From positions 1 to 64,000 of the forward strand of contig NZ_JAMOII010000008.1 in NCBI RefSeq assembly GCF_024448985.1: a stretch of DNA of 64,000 nt, given 5' to 3'. The first letter of the stretch is position 1, and every line of letters begins with the position of its first letter. The notes under the pieces were generated by a model that saw only the letters and a list, made by a program, of their open reading frames with translations, made no database searches and was not told the DNA's origin. The stretch is from Stutzerimonas stutzeri. Lineage in GTDB: Bacteria; Pseudomonadota; Gammaproteobacteria; Pseudomonadales; Pseudomonadaceae. This document shows positions 54,691 through 62,955 of the stretch, in pieces. The translations under genes and the position numbers were made by a program.

Positions 54691-54723
54691 ATCGTTAATA
54701 TCCGCTAAGTGAATATTAACGAT
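54691..54723. promoter_or_regulatory. FinR operator: perfect 11-base dyad in the fpr-finR region
   Basis: ATCGTTAATAT and ATATTAACGAT are exact inverted copies separated by 11 bases, the classic LysR arrangement, in the 117-base divergent region. A second short dyad, CGATA-N5-TATCG, overlaps the right arm toward finR (54720-54734). The placement suits both autoregulation of finR and activation of fpr. Confidence 0.8.
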
Positions 54724-54745
54724 ATATGTTATCGGTTATATAGAT

Positions 54746-55672
54746 ATGCATTTTACGCTGCGTCAGCTTCAGGTATTTGTTTCCATCGCCCGCCAGGAAA
54801 GCGTTTCCCGCGCGGCGCAAAGTCTTGCGCTGTCCCAATCGGCTACCAGTACTTCGCTAGCCGAACTGGAGCGGCAATCGGGCTGCCAGTTGTTCGACCG
54901 CGCCGGCAAGCGCCTGTGGCTCAATTCACTAGGTCATCAGCTGCTGCCGCAAGCGGTGAGCCTGCTGGATCAGGCCAAGGCCATTGAGGACCTGCTGGCC
55001 GGCAAGACCGGCTTCGGCTCACTCAACGTCGGCGCAACCCTGACGATTGGCAACTATCTCGCCACCTTGCTGATTGGCAGTTTCATGCAGCGTCACCCCG
55101 AGTGCCGAGTGAAGCTGCATGTGCAAAATACGGCGCATATTGTCCATCAGGTCGCACAACATGAACTTGACCTGGGTCTGATCGAAGGCGATTGCCAGCA
55201 CCCCGATATCGAAGTGTTGCCTTGGGTAGAAGATGAGCTGGTGGTCTTCTGCGCACCACAACATGTCCTGGCGGGACGCACCGAAGTAAGCATGGAAGAG
55301 CTTTCGCGTGAGGCGTGGATCCTTCGTGAACAGGGTTCCGGCACTCGGCGGACATTCGATCACGCGATGCGCCATCATCCCGCCAAACTGAATATCCGGC
55401 TCGAACTGGAACATACCGAAGCGATCAAGCGCGCCGTCGAATCGGGTTTGGGGATCGGCTGCATATCACGGTTGGCACTGCGCGACGCGTTTCGGCGCGG
55501 CAGTCTGGTTGCGGTGGAAACACCCGAACTGGATTTGACTCGGCAGTTTTATTTCATCTGGCATTCGCTGAAATACCAGACCGCAGCGATGCGCGAATTC
55601 ATCGAGCAATGCCGGGCGCTGACTGCAGGGGTACGGCGCAGCGATGAAATCGTCCTACCATCGATCGCCTGA
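54746..55672 (+). CDS. finR: LysR-family regulator FinR
   Basis: A 308-residue LysR-type regulator divergent from fpr, the finR position in pseudomonads. The HTH region covers about residues 1-60 (RQESVSRAAQSLALSQSATSTSLAELE), followed by the effector domain with the subfamily segments FLAGKTG-like DLLAGKTGFGSLNVGA and EAIKRAVESGLGIGCISR. The ATG follows the AT-rich operator with no clear ribosome site. Likely inducers in the family are superoxide and sulfur limitation. Confidence 0.87.
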   Translation: MHFTLRQLQVFVSIARQESVSRAAQSLALSQSATSTSLAELERQSGCQLFDRAGKRLWLNSLGHQLLPQAVSLLDQAKAIEDLLAGKTGFGSLNVGATLTIGNYLATLLIGSFMQRHPECRVKLHVQNTAHIVHQVAQHELDLGLIEGDCQHPDIEVLPWVEDELVVFCAPQHVLAGRTEVSMEELSREAWILREQGSGTRRTFDHAMRHHPAKLNIRLELEHTEAIKRAVESGLGIGCISRLALRDAFRRGSLVAVETPELDLTRQFYFIWHSLKYQTAAMREFIEQCRALTAGVRRSDEIVLPSIA

Positions 55673-55728
55673 TCGTAATCGTCTCGGTTTACGGGCCGCG
55701 CGCTCTTCGGCAAACCGTGACGCAGCCT

Positions 55729-56379
55729 TCAGCTGCCTGGAATCGACCCCATCTGCTGTAGCAACAACGCCGCTTGTGTCCGGGTACGAACGCCCAGCTT
55801 GCGGAAGATCGCAGTGACATGCGCCTTGATGGTCGCCTCGGACACGCTCAGCTCGTAGGCGATTTGCTTGTTCAGCAGGCCGTCACAAACCATGGTCAAT
55901 ACCCGGAACTGCTGAGGCGTGAGGCTGGCGAGACCCTCGCTGGCTGCCTTGGCCTCGGGGCTGACATGGGCAACGTCCTGAATATTGCTGGGCCACCAGA
56001 CGTCGCCGTCCAGCACCATTCGCACCGCTTCCTGAATAGTTTCCAGCGAACTGGATTTGGGGATGAAGCCACTGGCGCCGAACTCGCGCGAACGGGCGAC
56101 TACTGCCGCGTCTTCCTGGGCGGAAATCATCACTACCGGTAGCTGAGGATACTGCCCTCTGAGCAGCACCAATCCTGAAAAGCCATAAGCGCCCGGCATA
56201 TTCAGATCCAGCAGGACCAAATCCCAATCTACGGTCCGGGTCAGTTGAGCTTCCAGCTCGGCGATGCTCGCCGCTTCGGACAAATGCACGCCGTCGCCCA
56301 GACCAAGCGTCAAGGCTTGCTGGAGCGCACTGCGGAATAGAGGATGATCGTCAGCGATAAGGATTTCGTAAGCAGCCAT
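55729..56379 (-). CDS. erdR: NarL/LuxR-type response regulator (ErdR-like)
   Basis: A 216-residue two-component regulator: receiver domain with acidic pair D10-D11, phospho-acceptor D58 (LLDLNMP) and K108, and a LuxR-type helix-turn-helix over about residues 145-205 (VCDGLLNKQIAYELSVSEATIKAH). It matches the orphan regulator ErdR/AgmR of pseudomonads that controls ethanol and acetate metabolism genes; the symbol is by resemblance and by neighbourhood (PA3604 region). No histidine kinase is adjacent. Confidence 0.75.
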   Translation of the reverse strand: MAAYEILIADDHPLFRSALQQALTLGLGDGVHLSEAASIAELEAQLTRTVDWDLVLLDLNMPGAYGFSGLVLLRGQYPQLPVVMISAQEDAAVVARSREFGASGFIPKSSSLETIQEAVRMVLDGDVWWPSNIQDVAHVSPEAKAASEGLASLTPQQFRVLTMVCDGLLNKQIAYELSVSEATIKAHVTAIFRKLGVRTRTQAALLLQQMGSIPGS

Positions 56380-56601
56380 GGCAGACCTATGATTTTTTTA
56401 TTGGCGCTTTCACCGGCCTGAGCCGGATGCCGACTTCAGGTCGAAGAACCCGAGGCGTTCCTGATGGACCGCGGTGATGATATCGCGCCACCACTCGAAA
56501 TTCGATCACCGTTCCGCATTTAATCAGGGGCCCAGCCTAGTGGGCCGATGAATCTGTGGCCAATCGCATCGCTTTGATGCACAGTTCGCAGGTTTCTCCA
56601 G

Positions 56602-57537
56602 ATGAACTCAAACATGCGTAACCAAGCCCTTCGCGCTGATTTCCTGATGCTCATTACGGCCATGATCTGGGGCAGCGCTTTCGTCGCACAGCGGGTCGGA
56701 ATGGATAACATCGGCCCCTTCCTTTTTACCGGCCTGCGCTTCGCCCTGGGCGCCATCGTTCTCTTGCCTCTGCTACTGCATCAGGGCCGTGGAGCTGCTC
56801 GGCACGAGCCTTTCTTTCAGCGCAGCCTGCTGTTGGGCGGCCTCTGCATGGGGCTTGCGCTAACACTGGGCATCAATCTGCAACAGGTCGGCCTGCTCTT
56901 CACCAGCGTGACCAATTCCGGCTTTATCACCGGTCTGTACGTCATCGTCGTACCGCTGCTGGGGCTGATCATCGGCCAGCGAACCGGGGCAGGCACTTGG
57001 TTAGGTGCGATTCTGGCAGTGATCGGCATGGCCCTGCTCAGTATTGGCGAAAACTTCCAGGTCGCCTCCGGCGACTGGATACAACTGGCCGGCGCTTTCG
57101 TCTGGGGCGTACATGTGTTGCTGGTGAGTTTTTTCGTCGGGCGCCACGACGCCATCCGCCTGGCCTTTCTGCAATTTGCCACCTGCGCGGTGGTCAGTCT
57201 GGTGCTGGCGGCGGTCTTCGAGGAAGCCAGTCTGAACAGCATCTGGCTGGCGGCACCCGCTTTGATCTATGGCGGTCTATTTGCAGTGGGTGTTGGTTAC
57301 ACCTTGCAAGTAGTGGCGCAGAAGCACGCAATTGCCTCGCATGCGGCCATCATTCTGTCGCTCGAAGCGGTATTCGCCGCGATCGCCGGCGCGGTGTTTC
57401 TCGATGAAAGCCTCAGTATGCGCGGCTATTTCGGTTGCGCGCTGATGTTCGTCGGCATGCTCGCCGCGCAGCTTTGGCCGCGTAAGCCCCTGCCTATGGC
57501 TGTCGATAATGAAACTCCACAAACAGCCAGGCACTGA
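56602..57537 (+). CDS. DMT-family (EamA) transporter
   Basis: A 311-residue inner-membrane protein with ten hydrophobic helices in two EamA repeats; the first begins ALRADFLMLITAMIWGSAFV and the second DWIQLAGAFVWGVHVLLVSF. Substrate is unknown; family members export amino acids or nucleotide-linked metabolites. The 222-base space before it (56380-56601) shows only presumptive promoters. Confidence 0.88.
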   Translation: MNSNMRNQALRADFLMLITAMIWGSAFVAQRVGMDNIGPFLFTGLRFALGAIVLLPLLLHQGRGAARHEPFFQRSLLLGGLCMGLALTLGINLQQVGLLFTSVTNSGFITGLYVIVVPLLGLIIGQRTGAGTWLGAILAVIGMALLSIGENFQVASGDWIQLAGAFVWGVHVLLVSFFVGRHDAIRLAFLQFATCAVVSLVLAAVFEEASLNSIWLAAPALIYGGLFAVGVGYTLQVVAQKHAIASHAAIILSLEAVFAAIAGAVFLDESLSMRGYFGCALMFVGMLAAQLWPRKPLPMAVDNETPQTARH

Positions 57538-57551
57538 TCGCGCCGACCCTT

Positions 57552-58268
57552 TCAGCACCGCCTGAACGCCGCCAATGCCCGATGTGTGGCGTCGTCCGGA
57601 TCAGGCTTACGGTGGTGCTTGGCGCCCAGGTAATGATCGGTGAACACATCCAGCCAGGCATCCAGCGCACCAGCTGCCTGATCGTCCCCCGCCAGGTCCA
57701 GGCACAACGCGGCGACTTCAGCAGTGCAAAAATGCTCGCTACGCGTCGAGCGACGCAAACGATAGCGTGACACCGCCTCGGCCTGCAGGCTCAGCACGGG
57801 CAGGCCGCTCAGATAAGGACTCTTGCGAAACATCTTGCGTGCTTCGGTCCAGGTCGCATCGAGCAGGATGAACAGCGGGCGCTTGCCTGAGGACACTTCC
57901 ACTTGTGAAACCACCCGCTCGGGCTCGGCATACTCGCCGGGAAACACCACAATCGGCTGATACCGGGAATCGGCGAGCAGCGCCAGTAGCGCTGGATCCA
58001 CCCCGACCCGCTGCCAAGTGAAGGCGTAGGTATCGGCAACGATATCGGCAATCAGCCAGCCGGTATTGCTCGGCTTCAGCGGCTCGATGTCATGCATGAC
58101 CAGGCACACTGCACTGTTCGCCGCCACCCGCGGAAGCCAGTCACATAAGCAATGACTAGTGGCGACCCGACAACGTGGGCAGCGCGACGTACGCGATCCG
58201 CGTGCGATAAATGGCTTGGCGCTACGGGCCAGGCGCGCTTCACGCAAACGGGCTACAGCATGTGGCAT
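57552..58268 (-). CDS. tRNA-uridine aminocarboxypropyltransferase (DTW domain)
   Basis: A 238-residue DTW-domain protein, related to E. coli TapT (YfiP), which forms acp3U47 in the variable loop of tRNAs. A zinc-type cysteine cluster RCPRCRVATSHCLCDW lies near residues 29-44, and the diagnostic segment LDATWTEARKM near residue 136. It overlaps nothing and is convergent with the EamA gene over 14 bases. Orthologous to PA3606 by position. Confidence 0.85.
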   Translation of the reverse strand: MPHAVARLREARLARSAKPFIARGSRTSRCPRCRVATSHCLCDWLPRVAANSAVCLVMHDIEPLKPSNTGWLIADIVADTYAFTWQRVGVDPALLALLADSRYQPIVVFPGEYAEPERVVSQVEVSSGKRPLFILLDATWTEARKMFRKSPYLSGLPVLSLQAEAVSRYRLRRSTRSEHFCTAEVAALCLDLAGDDQAAGALDAWLDVFTDHYLGAKHHRKPDPDDATHRALAAFRRC

Positions 58269-58386
58269 GGGAAATTCGATCAGTCTGAGCGGGGCGGCAG
58301 TTTAGCAGCCTGGCCGGAAACCATGGCAGCCGCTGAACCGTGCAGGCGGACACCGGTCGAACGACGGCAGTCACCAGGAGATCACC

Positions 58387-58779
58387 ATGCACCGTCTGAC
58401 CACTCTATTCACGCTCTGCCTCGCCCTACCCTTCGCTCACGCCGCCACGGCACAGGATCAGGCACTCGGCCCGTTACTCGAGAAAGTCGCGAGCGAAAGC
58501 AGCATCGGAACACCGCGGGCAATCAACTCCGACCTCCTCGACGAAGGGTACAGCGTCGACGGTAATGAGCTGGTCAACCATTTGAGCGTCCAGCCCCGCC
58601 ATGCCGCGCAGATGCGTGACAATCCCAAGCAGGTCCGCACGCAGCTGGCTGCGAGTGTTTGCAGCAATGATGGCCTACGTCAGCTGATGGACCAGGGCGC
58701 GGTGTTGCGCTTCGAATTCAGCGAATACGAAAACAAGAAGCCGATAACAACCGAAAGGTACCGTGCTAGCGATTGCTGA
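58387..58779 (+). CDS. PA3611-family secreted protein
   Basis: A 130-residue precursor with a signal peptide (MHRLTTLFTLCLALPFAHAA, cleavage near residue 22) and a small mature domain with two cysteines (Val-Cys-Ser near 96 and the terminal cysteine), which could form a disulfide. It resembles PA3611 of P. aeruginosa, described as a quorum-sensing-regulated secreted protein; its role here is unknown. A CAGGAG site precedes the ATG. Confidence 0.78.
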   Translation: MHRLTTLFTLCLALPFAHAATAQDQALGPLLEKVASESSIGTPRAINSDLLDEGYSVDGNELVNHLSVQPRHAAQMRDNPKQVRTQLAASVCSNDGLRQLMDQGAVLRFEFSEYENKKPITTERYRASDC

Positions 58780-59094
58780 AAGTCCCTAATTGCTGAAAGC
58801 CTCTCAAAAGGGCAACTGCGTGCCTGCCCTGCCGCCTGGCAAAAGAATCGTGCTCGCTTGCCCGTTACTGATATGTCTTTATTCGATTGAACAAGGCGGT
58901 TCGCAGCACCAAGCAAGCACGCGGCTGATATCTCGATCTCCGCGATGGGCTACCGTTAACTTCAAAAGGCACAGAGCATTGCCCGATCTTGGTCTGTTCC
59001 AAAGATTACTGGCAAGCTTAAGCACACCGCGCGAACCCCTCGCGCAAGGCGGCCCAGAGCAACGCCGCAGGTTCCAATGCAAGGGAGACGTAGT
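58780..59094. other. 315-base intergenic space, no gene seen
   Basis: Between the PA3611-like gene and the LOG gene. It holds an 11-base direct repeat ATTGCTGAAAG (58772-58782, spanning the upstream stop, and 58789-58799) and presumably the LOG gene promoter. No convincing coding region, hairpin terminator or RNA gene was seen. Confidence 0.6.
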
Positions 59095-60177
59095 ATGCCT
59101 TTCGAACCGAACGACGACTTATCACGACATTTCGCGGCCAGCGGTGTCGAGCTGTCGAAAAGGGTTGATGACTTGGCGGCCTTGGTTGTACCGGCAGACA
59201 GCCCGAACCTCCCCCTTTACCGCGAAATGCTGATCACCATCATGCACCTGGCGCAAGCGGATCGAAGCCGTTGGAATGCCAAGATAATGCTGCAGACCAT
59301 GCGCGAAATGGAGCATGCCTTCAGCCGACTCGAACCGTTCAAGCGGCGCCGCAAGGTCACGGTGTTCGGCTCGGCACGTACGCCCGTCGAGCATCCGCTG
59401 TATGCGCTGGCACGCGAACTGGGTGAAACCCTGGCGCGCTACGACCTGATGGTCATTACCGGGGCCGGCGGTGGCATCATGGCGGCCGCCCATGAGGGCG
59501 CGGGCACGGACAACAGCCTCGGACTGAATATCACCCTACCCTTCGAGCAACGCGCCAACCCCACGGTGGACGGTACTGAGCATTTGCTGTCCTTCCACTT
59601 CTTTTTCGTGCGCAAGCTGTTCTTCATCAAGGAAGCCGATGCCTTGGTCCTGTGTCCCGGAGGATTCGGCACGCTGGATGAAACATTGGAAGTGCTGACG
59701 CTGATACAGACGGGAAAGAGCCCATTGGTGCCTATCGTTCTGCTGGACGAGCCCGGCGGCTCCTTCTGGAAGGACGCGCTGGACTTCATGCGCCGCCAAC
59801 TTGAAGGCAATCGCTACATACTGCCCACCGACATGCGCCTGATGCGGCTGGTTGATAACGCCGAAGACGCTGCCGTAGAAATTGATAAGTTCTACAGCAA
59901 CTTCCATTCGAGCCGCTGGTGGAAAGACCGCTTCGTCATGCGCTTGAACCACCAGCTGACCGACGCCGCACTGGACGTTCTGAACACCGAATTCGCAGAT
60001 CTTTGCCTGAAGGGTTGCTTCGAACAGCAGCCATGCTGCGCGATGGAACTGGATGAGCCGGAGTTGCGACAGCTACCGCGGCTGAGCTTCGTATTCAATG
60101 GCCGCGACCACGGTCGCCTACGCGAGCTGACCGACCTCATCAATGAGCGGCAGAACTGGGCAGTTTCACCAGAGTGA
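59095..60177 (+). CDS. LOG-family Rossmann protein with N- and C-terminal extensions
   Basis: A 360-residue protein whose core carries the LOG/lysine decarboxylase-like motif PGGFGTLDE at 188-196 and the FGSART strand with GAGGGIM (123-129). LOG enzymes hydrolyse nucleoside 5'-monophosphates to base and ribose phosphate. Ordinary LOG proteins are about 190 residues; this one has about 85 extra N-terminal and about 110 extra C-terminal residues, the latter with two cysteine pairs (CLKGC, PCC). An AAGGGAG site supports the ATG at 59095 over an earlier start. Nucleotide catabolism is the likely area; specificity is unknown. Confidence 0.82.
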   Translation: MPFEPNDDLSRHFAASGVELSKRVDDLAALVVPADSPNLPLYREMLITIMHLAQADRSRWNAKIMLQTMREMEHAFSRLEPFKRRRKVTVFGSARTPVEHPLYALARELGETLARYDLMVITGAGGGIMAAAHEGAGTDNSLGLNITLPFEQRANPTVDGTEHLLSFHFFFVRKLFFIKEADALVLCPGGFGTLDETLEVLTLIQTGKSPLVPIVLLDEPGGSFWKDALDFMRRQLEGNRYILPTDMRLMRLVDNAEDAAVEIDKFYSNFHSSRWWKDRFVMRLNHQLTDAALDVLNTEFADLCLKGCFEQQPCCAMELDEPELRQLPRLSFVFNGRDHGRLRELTDLINERQNWAVSPE

Positions 60178-60251
60178 ACGACTGAACCGCGAATAGGCTG
60201 CCTATCCGCCACCCAGGCCTGGAAAACATGCTGCGAAAAGAATCAGCCGCC

Positions 60252-60719
60252 TCAGCTATCGAGCGATCCGCGCTTTAACAGCCGGCCTATCATATCCAGA
60301 GGGTAACCGCGGTAACTGAGGAATCTGCCCTGCCGAGCGCGTTCCCGCTGGTCGCTCGGTAGCTCGCCGGCGAATTTGCGCATCCAGACCTCATGTAACT
60401 GCGCAGCCCAATTGAAGCCGCTATCACGCAACGCCTGCTCGATATCGTCCCGAGCAAGCCCTCGCTGAGACAGCTCCTCACGGATACGCAAGGGGCCGTA
60501 TCCCGCGTTTGCACGCATGCGGACAAAGCTTTCCAGATAGCGTGTTTCGCTGAGCAGTCCCTCCTCGCTCAACCGATCCAGCGCCGGCTCGATGAGTTCG
60601 GGCTGCGCGCCGCGCGTGCGCAGCTTGCGACTGAGCTCAATGCGCCCATGCTCGCGACGGGCCAGAAGATCCATGGCTGCCCGCCGCACGGCGGCGGGAC
60701 TATCGAGCACAACCGGCAT
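60252..60719 (-). CDS. recX: recombination regulator RecX
   Basis: Small helical protein that caps and limits RecA filaments. The 155-residue product has three RecX repeats, with [16 protein letters not shown] near residue 19, the [21 protein letters not shown] stretch in parts and a C-terminal [16 protein letters not shown]. It starts five bases after the recA stop on the same strand, so it is probably produced by read-through from recA under SOS control. Confidence 0.95.
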   Translation of the reverse strand: MPVVLDSPAAVRRAAMDLLARREHGRIELSRKLRTRGAQPELIEPALDRLSEEGLLSETRYLESFVRMRANAGYGPLRIREELSQRGLARDDIEQALRDSGFNWAAQLHEVWMRKFAGELPSDQRERARQGRFLSYRGYPLDMIGRLLKRGSLDS

Positions 60720-60724
60720 ACGGA

Positions 60725-61768
60725 TCAGAGATCGGCTTCGGCCAGATCTTCAGCCACCGGGTTGGCTTTGGTGTTCGGTGCGACCACCAACAATTTGTCG
60801 CGGATCTGTTGCTCGATCTCGCGGCCAATTTCCGGATTTTCTTCCAGGTATTTAGCGGCGTTAGCCTTACCCTGACCGATCTTATTGCCTTTGTAGGCGT
60901 ACCAGGCACCGGACTTTTCAACCAGGCCCTGCTGCACACCGAGGTCGATGACTTCGCCGTTGCGGTAGATGCCCTTGCCATAGAGGATCTGGAACTCGGC
61001 CTGGCGGAACGGCGGCGCCACCTTGTTCTTAACGACCTTGACGCGCGTTTCGCTGCCAACCACCTCGTCGCCTTCCTTCACTGCACCGGTACGACGAATA
61101 TCCAGGCGTACCGAGGCGTAAAACTTCAGCGCGTTACCACCAGTAGTCGTTTCTGGGCTACCGAACATCACACCGATCTTCATGCGGATCTGGTTGATGA
61201 AGATGACCAGGCAGTTGGCGTTCTTGATGTTGCCTGTGATCTTGCGCAGCGCCTGAGACATCAGACGCGCCTGCAGGCCTACGTGGGTATCGCCCATTTC
61301 ACCTTCGATTTCCGCCTTGGGTACCAGCGCCGCCACCGAGTCGACGATGATCACGTCGACGGCATTGGAACGCACCAGCATGTCGGTGATTTCCAGCGCC
61401 TGCTCGCCGGTGTCCGGCTGAGAGACCAACAAGTCATCGACATTGACACCGAGCTTGCCGGCGTAATCGGGATCCAATGCATGTTCGGCATCGACGAAGG
61501 CGCAGGTAGCACCCGCCTTCTGCGCCTCGGCAATCACCGACAGCGTCATGGTGGTCTTGCCCGAGGACTCGGGACCATAGATCTCGACGATACGGCCTTT
61601 CGGCAGACCGCCAATGCCCAGTGCGATATCCAGGCCCAGCGAGCCGGTAGAGATAGAAGGAATAGCCTGGCGATCGTGATCGCCCATACGCATGACCGCA
61701 CCTTTACCGAACTGTTTTTCGATCTGGCCCAAGGCGGCGGCCAAGGCGCGCTTCTTGTTCTCGTCCAT
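60725..61768 (-). CDS. recA: recombinase RecA
   Basis: Central recombinase and SOS co-protease. From ATG 61768 (GAGGA site) it is 347 residues with Walker [10 protein letters not shown] at 65-73, the catalytic region [18 protein letters not shown] and the acidic C terminus EDLAEADL. The reading from 61804 adds a leader inside the promoter region and was rejected. Controlled by the LexA box upstream. Confidence 0.98.
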   Translation of the reverse strand: MDENKKRALAAALGQIEKQFGKGAVMRMGDHDRQAIPSISTGSLGLDIALGIGGLPKGRIVEIYGPESSGKTTMTLSVIAEAQKAGATCAFVDAEHALDPDYAGKLGVNVDDLLVSQPDTGEQALEITDMLVRSNAVDVIIVDSVAALVPKAEIEGEMGDTHVGLQARLMSQALRKITGNIKNANCLVIFINQIRMKIGVMFGSPETTTGGNALKFYASVRLDIRRTGAVKEGDEVVGSETRVKVVKNKVAPPFRQAEFQILYGKGIYRNGEVIDLGVQQGLVEKSGAWYAYKGNKIGQGKANAAKYLEENPEIGREIEQQIRDKLLVVAPNTKANPVAEDLAEADL

Positions 61769-61809
61769 TACAATCCTCACTTGATCAAGAGGGCCAGAGG
61801 CCACGACAA

Positions 61810-61825
61810 CTGTATAAGTAGACAG
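61810..61825. promoter_or_regulatory. LexA box of recA
   Basis: On the coding (minus) strand CTGTCTACTTATACAG fits the CTG-N10-CAG LexA consensus and lies 42 bases upstream of the recA ATG, the usual distance. Confidence 0.85.
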
Positions 61826-61858
61826 TATTAGAGCATAGGCAAAATAAAGCGCCTAGCC

Positions 61859-62353
61859 CTAAACCGATTTTTCTCCCGCCGCGAGCCGGATCAATCCGAC
61901 GAGCGCGGCGTCCACGCTCTGCTCACGTACGGCCTGCCGGTCGCCGTCGAACTGGAAGCGCTTGGCAACGATCTGGTCACCTGCCGCCCAAGCCAGCCAC
62001 ACGGTGCCAACCGGTTTCTCCGGCGAACCACCACCTGGGCCCGCAATACCGCTAACGGCGACGCCGTAATGCGCTCCGCTGGCGCGCAGTGCACCACGCA
62101 CCATCGCTTCTACAACCTCCTGACTGACTGCACCGACCTGGGAGAACAGATCGGCTGGCACGCCCAGCTGACGTGTCTTTTGCACATTGGAGTAAGTGAT
62201 GAAACCCGACTCGAACCAGGCCGAACTGCCAGCGATGCGGGTAATGGCTTCGGCGATGCCGCCGCCGGTACAGGACTCGGCAGTGGTGACCTGTGCACTG
62301 GCAAGCTGCAGCGCGCGGCCCAGTTCGGCGGCGAGTGCTTCGGTCGGGTTCAT
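61859..62353 (-). CDS. pncC: nicotinamide-nucleotide amidohydrolase PncC (CinA C-terminal domain)
   Basis: A 164-residue stand-alone CinA C-terminal domain that deamidates NMN to nicotinic acid mononucleotide, recycling NAD. The catalytic motif TTAESCTGGGIAEAI is near residue 23, and the VSGIAGPGGGSPEKPVGTVW segment follows. The N-terminal CinA domain is absent, as usual in pseudomonads. Upstream of recA in the standard order. Confidence 0.95.
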   Translation of the reverse strand: MNPTEALAAELGRALQLASAQVTTAESCTGGGIAEAITRIAGSSAWFESGFITYSNVQKTRQLGVPADLFSQVGAVSQEVVEAMVRGALRASGAHYGVAVSGIAGPGGGSPEKPVGTVWLAWAAGDQIVAKRFQFDGDRQAVREQSVDAALVGLIRLAAGEKSV

Positions 62354-62470
62354 CGCGATGTCCTCAGTGCAACGAAAAGACTACAGCCTACCTCAGCCAA
62401 AGGCGCTGTACAGCCGGTCTTCCGTTGGCCCATTGGAATCAGCACGCATTCCAAAGCTGTCCTTGGACAA

Positions 62471-62499
62471 TAGAAAACAGCCCCGCCGAAGCGGGGCTG
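62471..62499 (-). terminator. rho-independent terminator after the small acidic gene
   Basis: CAGCCCCGC and GCGGGGCTG form a perfect nine-base stem with the stable loop CGAA/TTCG; the minus strand continues TTTTCTA. Located 23 bases past the stop of the small gene and upstream of pncC. Confidence 0.88.
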
Positions 62500-62521
62500 A
62501 TCATCTTCAAGCGGAAGCTTT

Positions 62522-62689
62522 TCAGACCGTCGGAATGTCTGGATCGTCCTCGAACAACTCGACGTCCTCGTCGGTCAGCTCGCCATTGTCCGGATCCGAC
62601 ATGGGTGCGTCGTCGATGCCGGCGCCTTCCGGGTCGCCGGGTAGCTGCGCAGACGAATCGGGATTGTTAGGGTCGCTTTGGTCTTGCAT
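62522..62689 (-). CDS. very small acidic protein, function unknown
   Basis: A 55-residue reading frame (MQDQSDPNNPDSSAQLPGDP at the start, ending LFEDDPDIPTV) rich in D, E, P and S with no basic core, so probably disordered. It has a near-perfect GGAGG site; the second of two adjacent ATGs (62689) is best spaced at six bases. It has its own terminator and occupies the PA3619-like place between pncC and mutS. Too short for usual gene finders but well supported by these signals. Confidence 0.75.
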   Translation of the reverse strand: MQDQSDPNNPDSSAQLPGDPEGAGIDDAPMSDPDNGELTDEDVELFEDDPDIPTV

Positions 62690-62955
62690 CATTCACCTCC
62701 AACGAGGCCGCCTGTGGCCTCCTGTCATTCGAGCGGCACAGAGATGGATCGTGCAGACCGCCAGTCAGGATCAGGCCGACGTCCCCCGTCGACATTCGCT
62801 TCCGACCGCGCGTTAGCCCGGACTGATGGCCGTGATAACCTTGCGTCCCCCAAAAGGACGAGCGGCGAACTTCGAACCATTCGGCGCGAATACAACCCGA
62901 CTGCCTGACCTCAATCCTGCCCCACCGCAAACACTCGAACAGCTCTAATTCATTG

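Noticed and set aside
58772-58799. 11-base direct repeat ATTGCTGAAAG as an attachment site
   Set aside because: Copies are only 6 bases apart with no integrase or insert; more likely a small local duplication.
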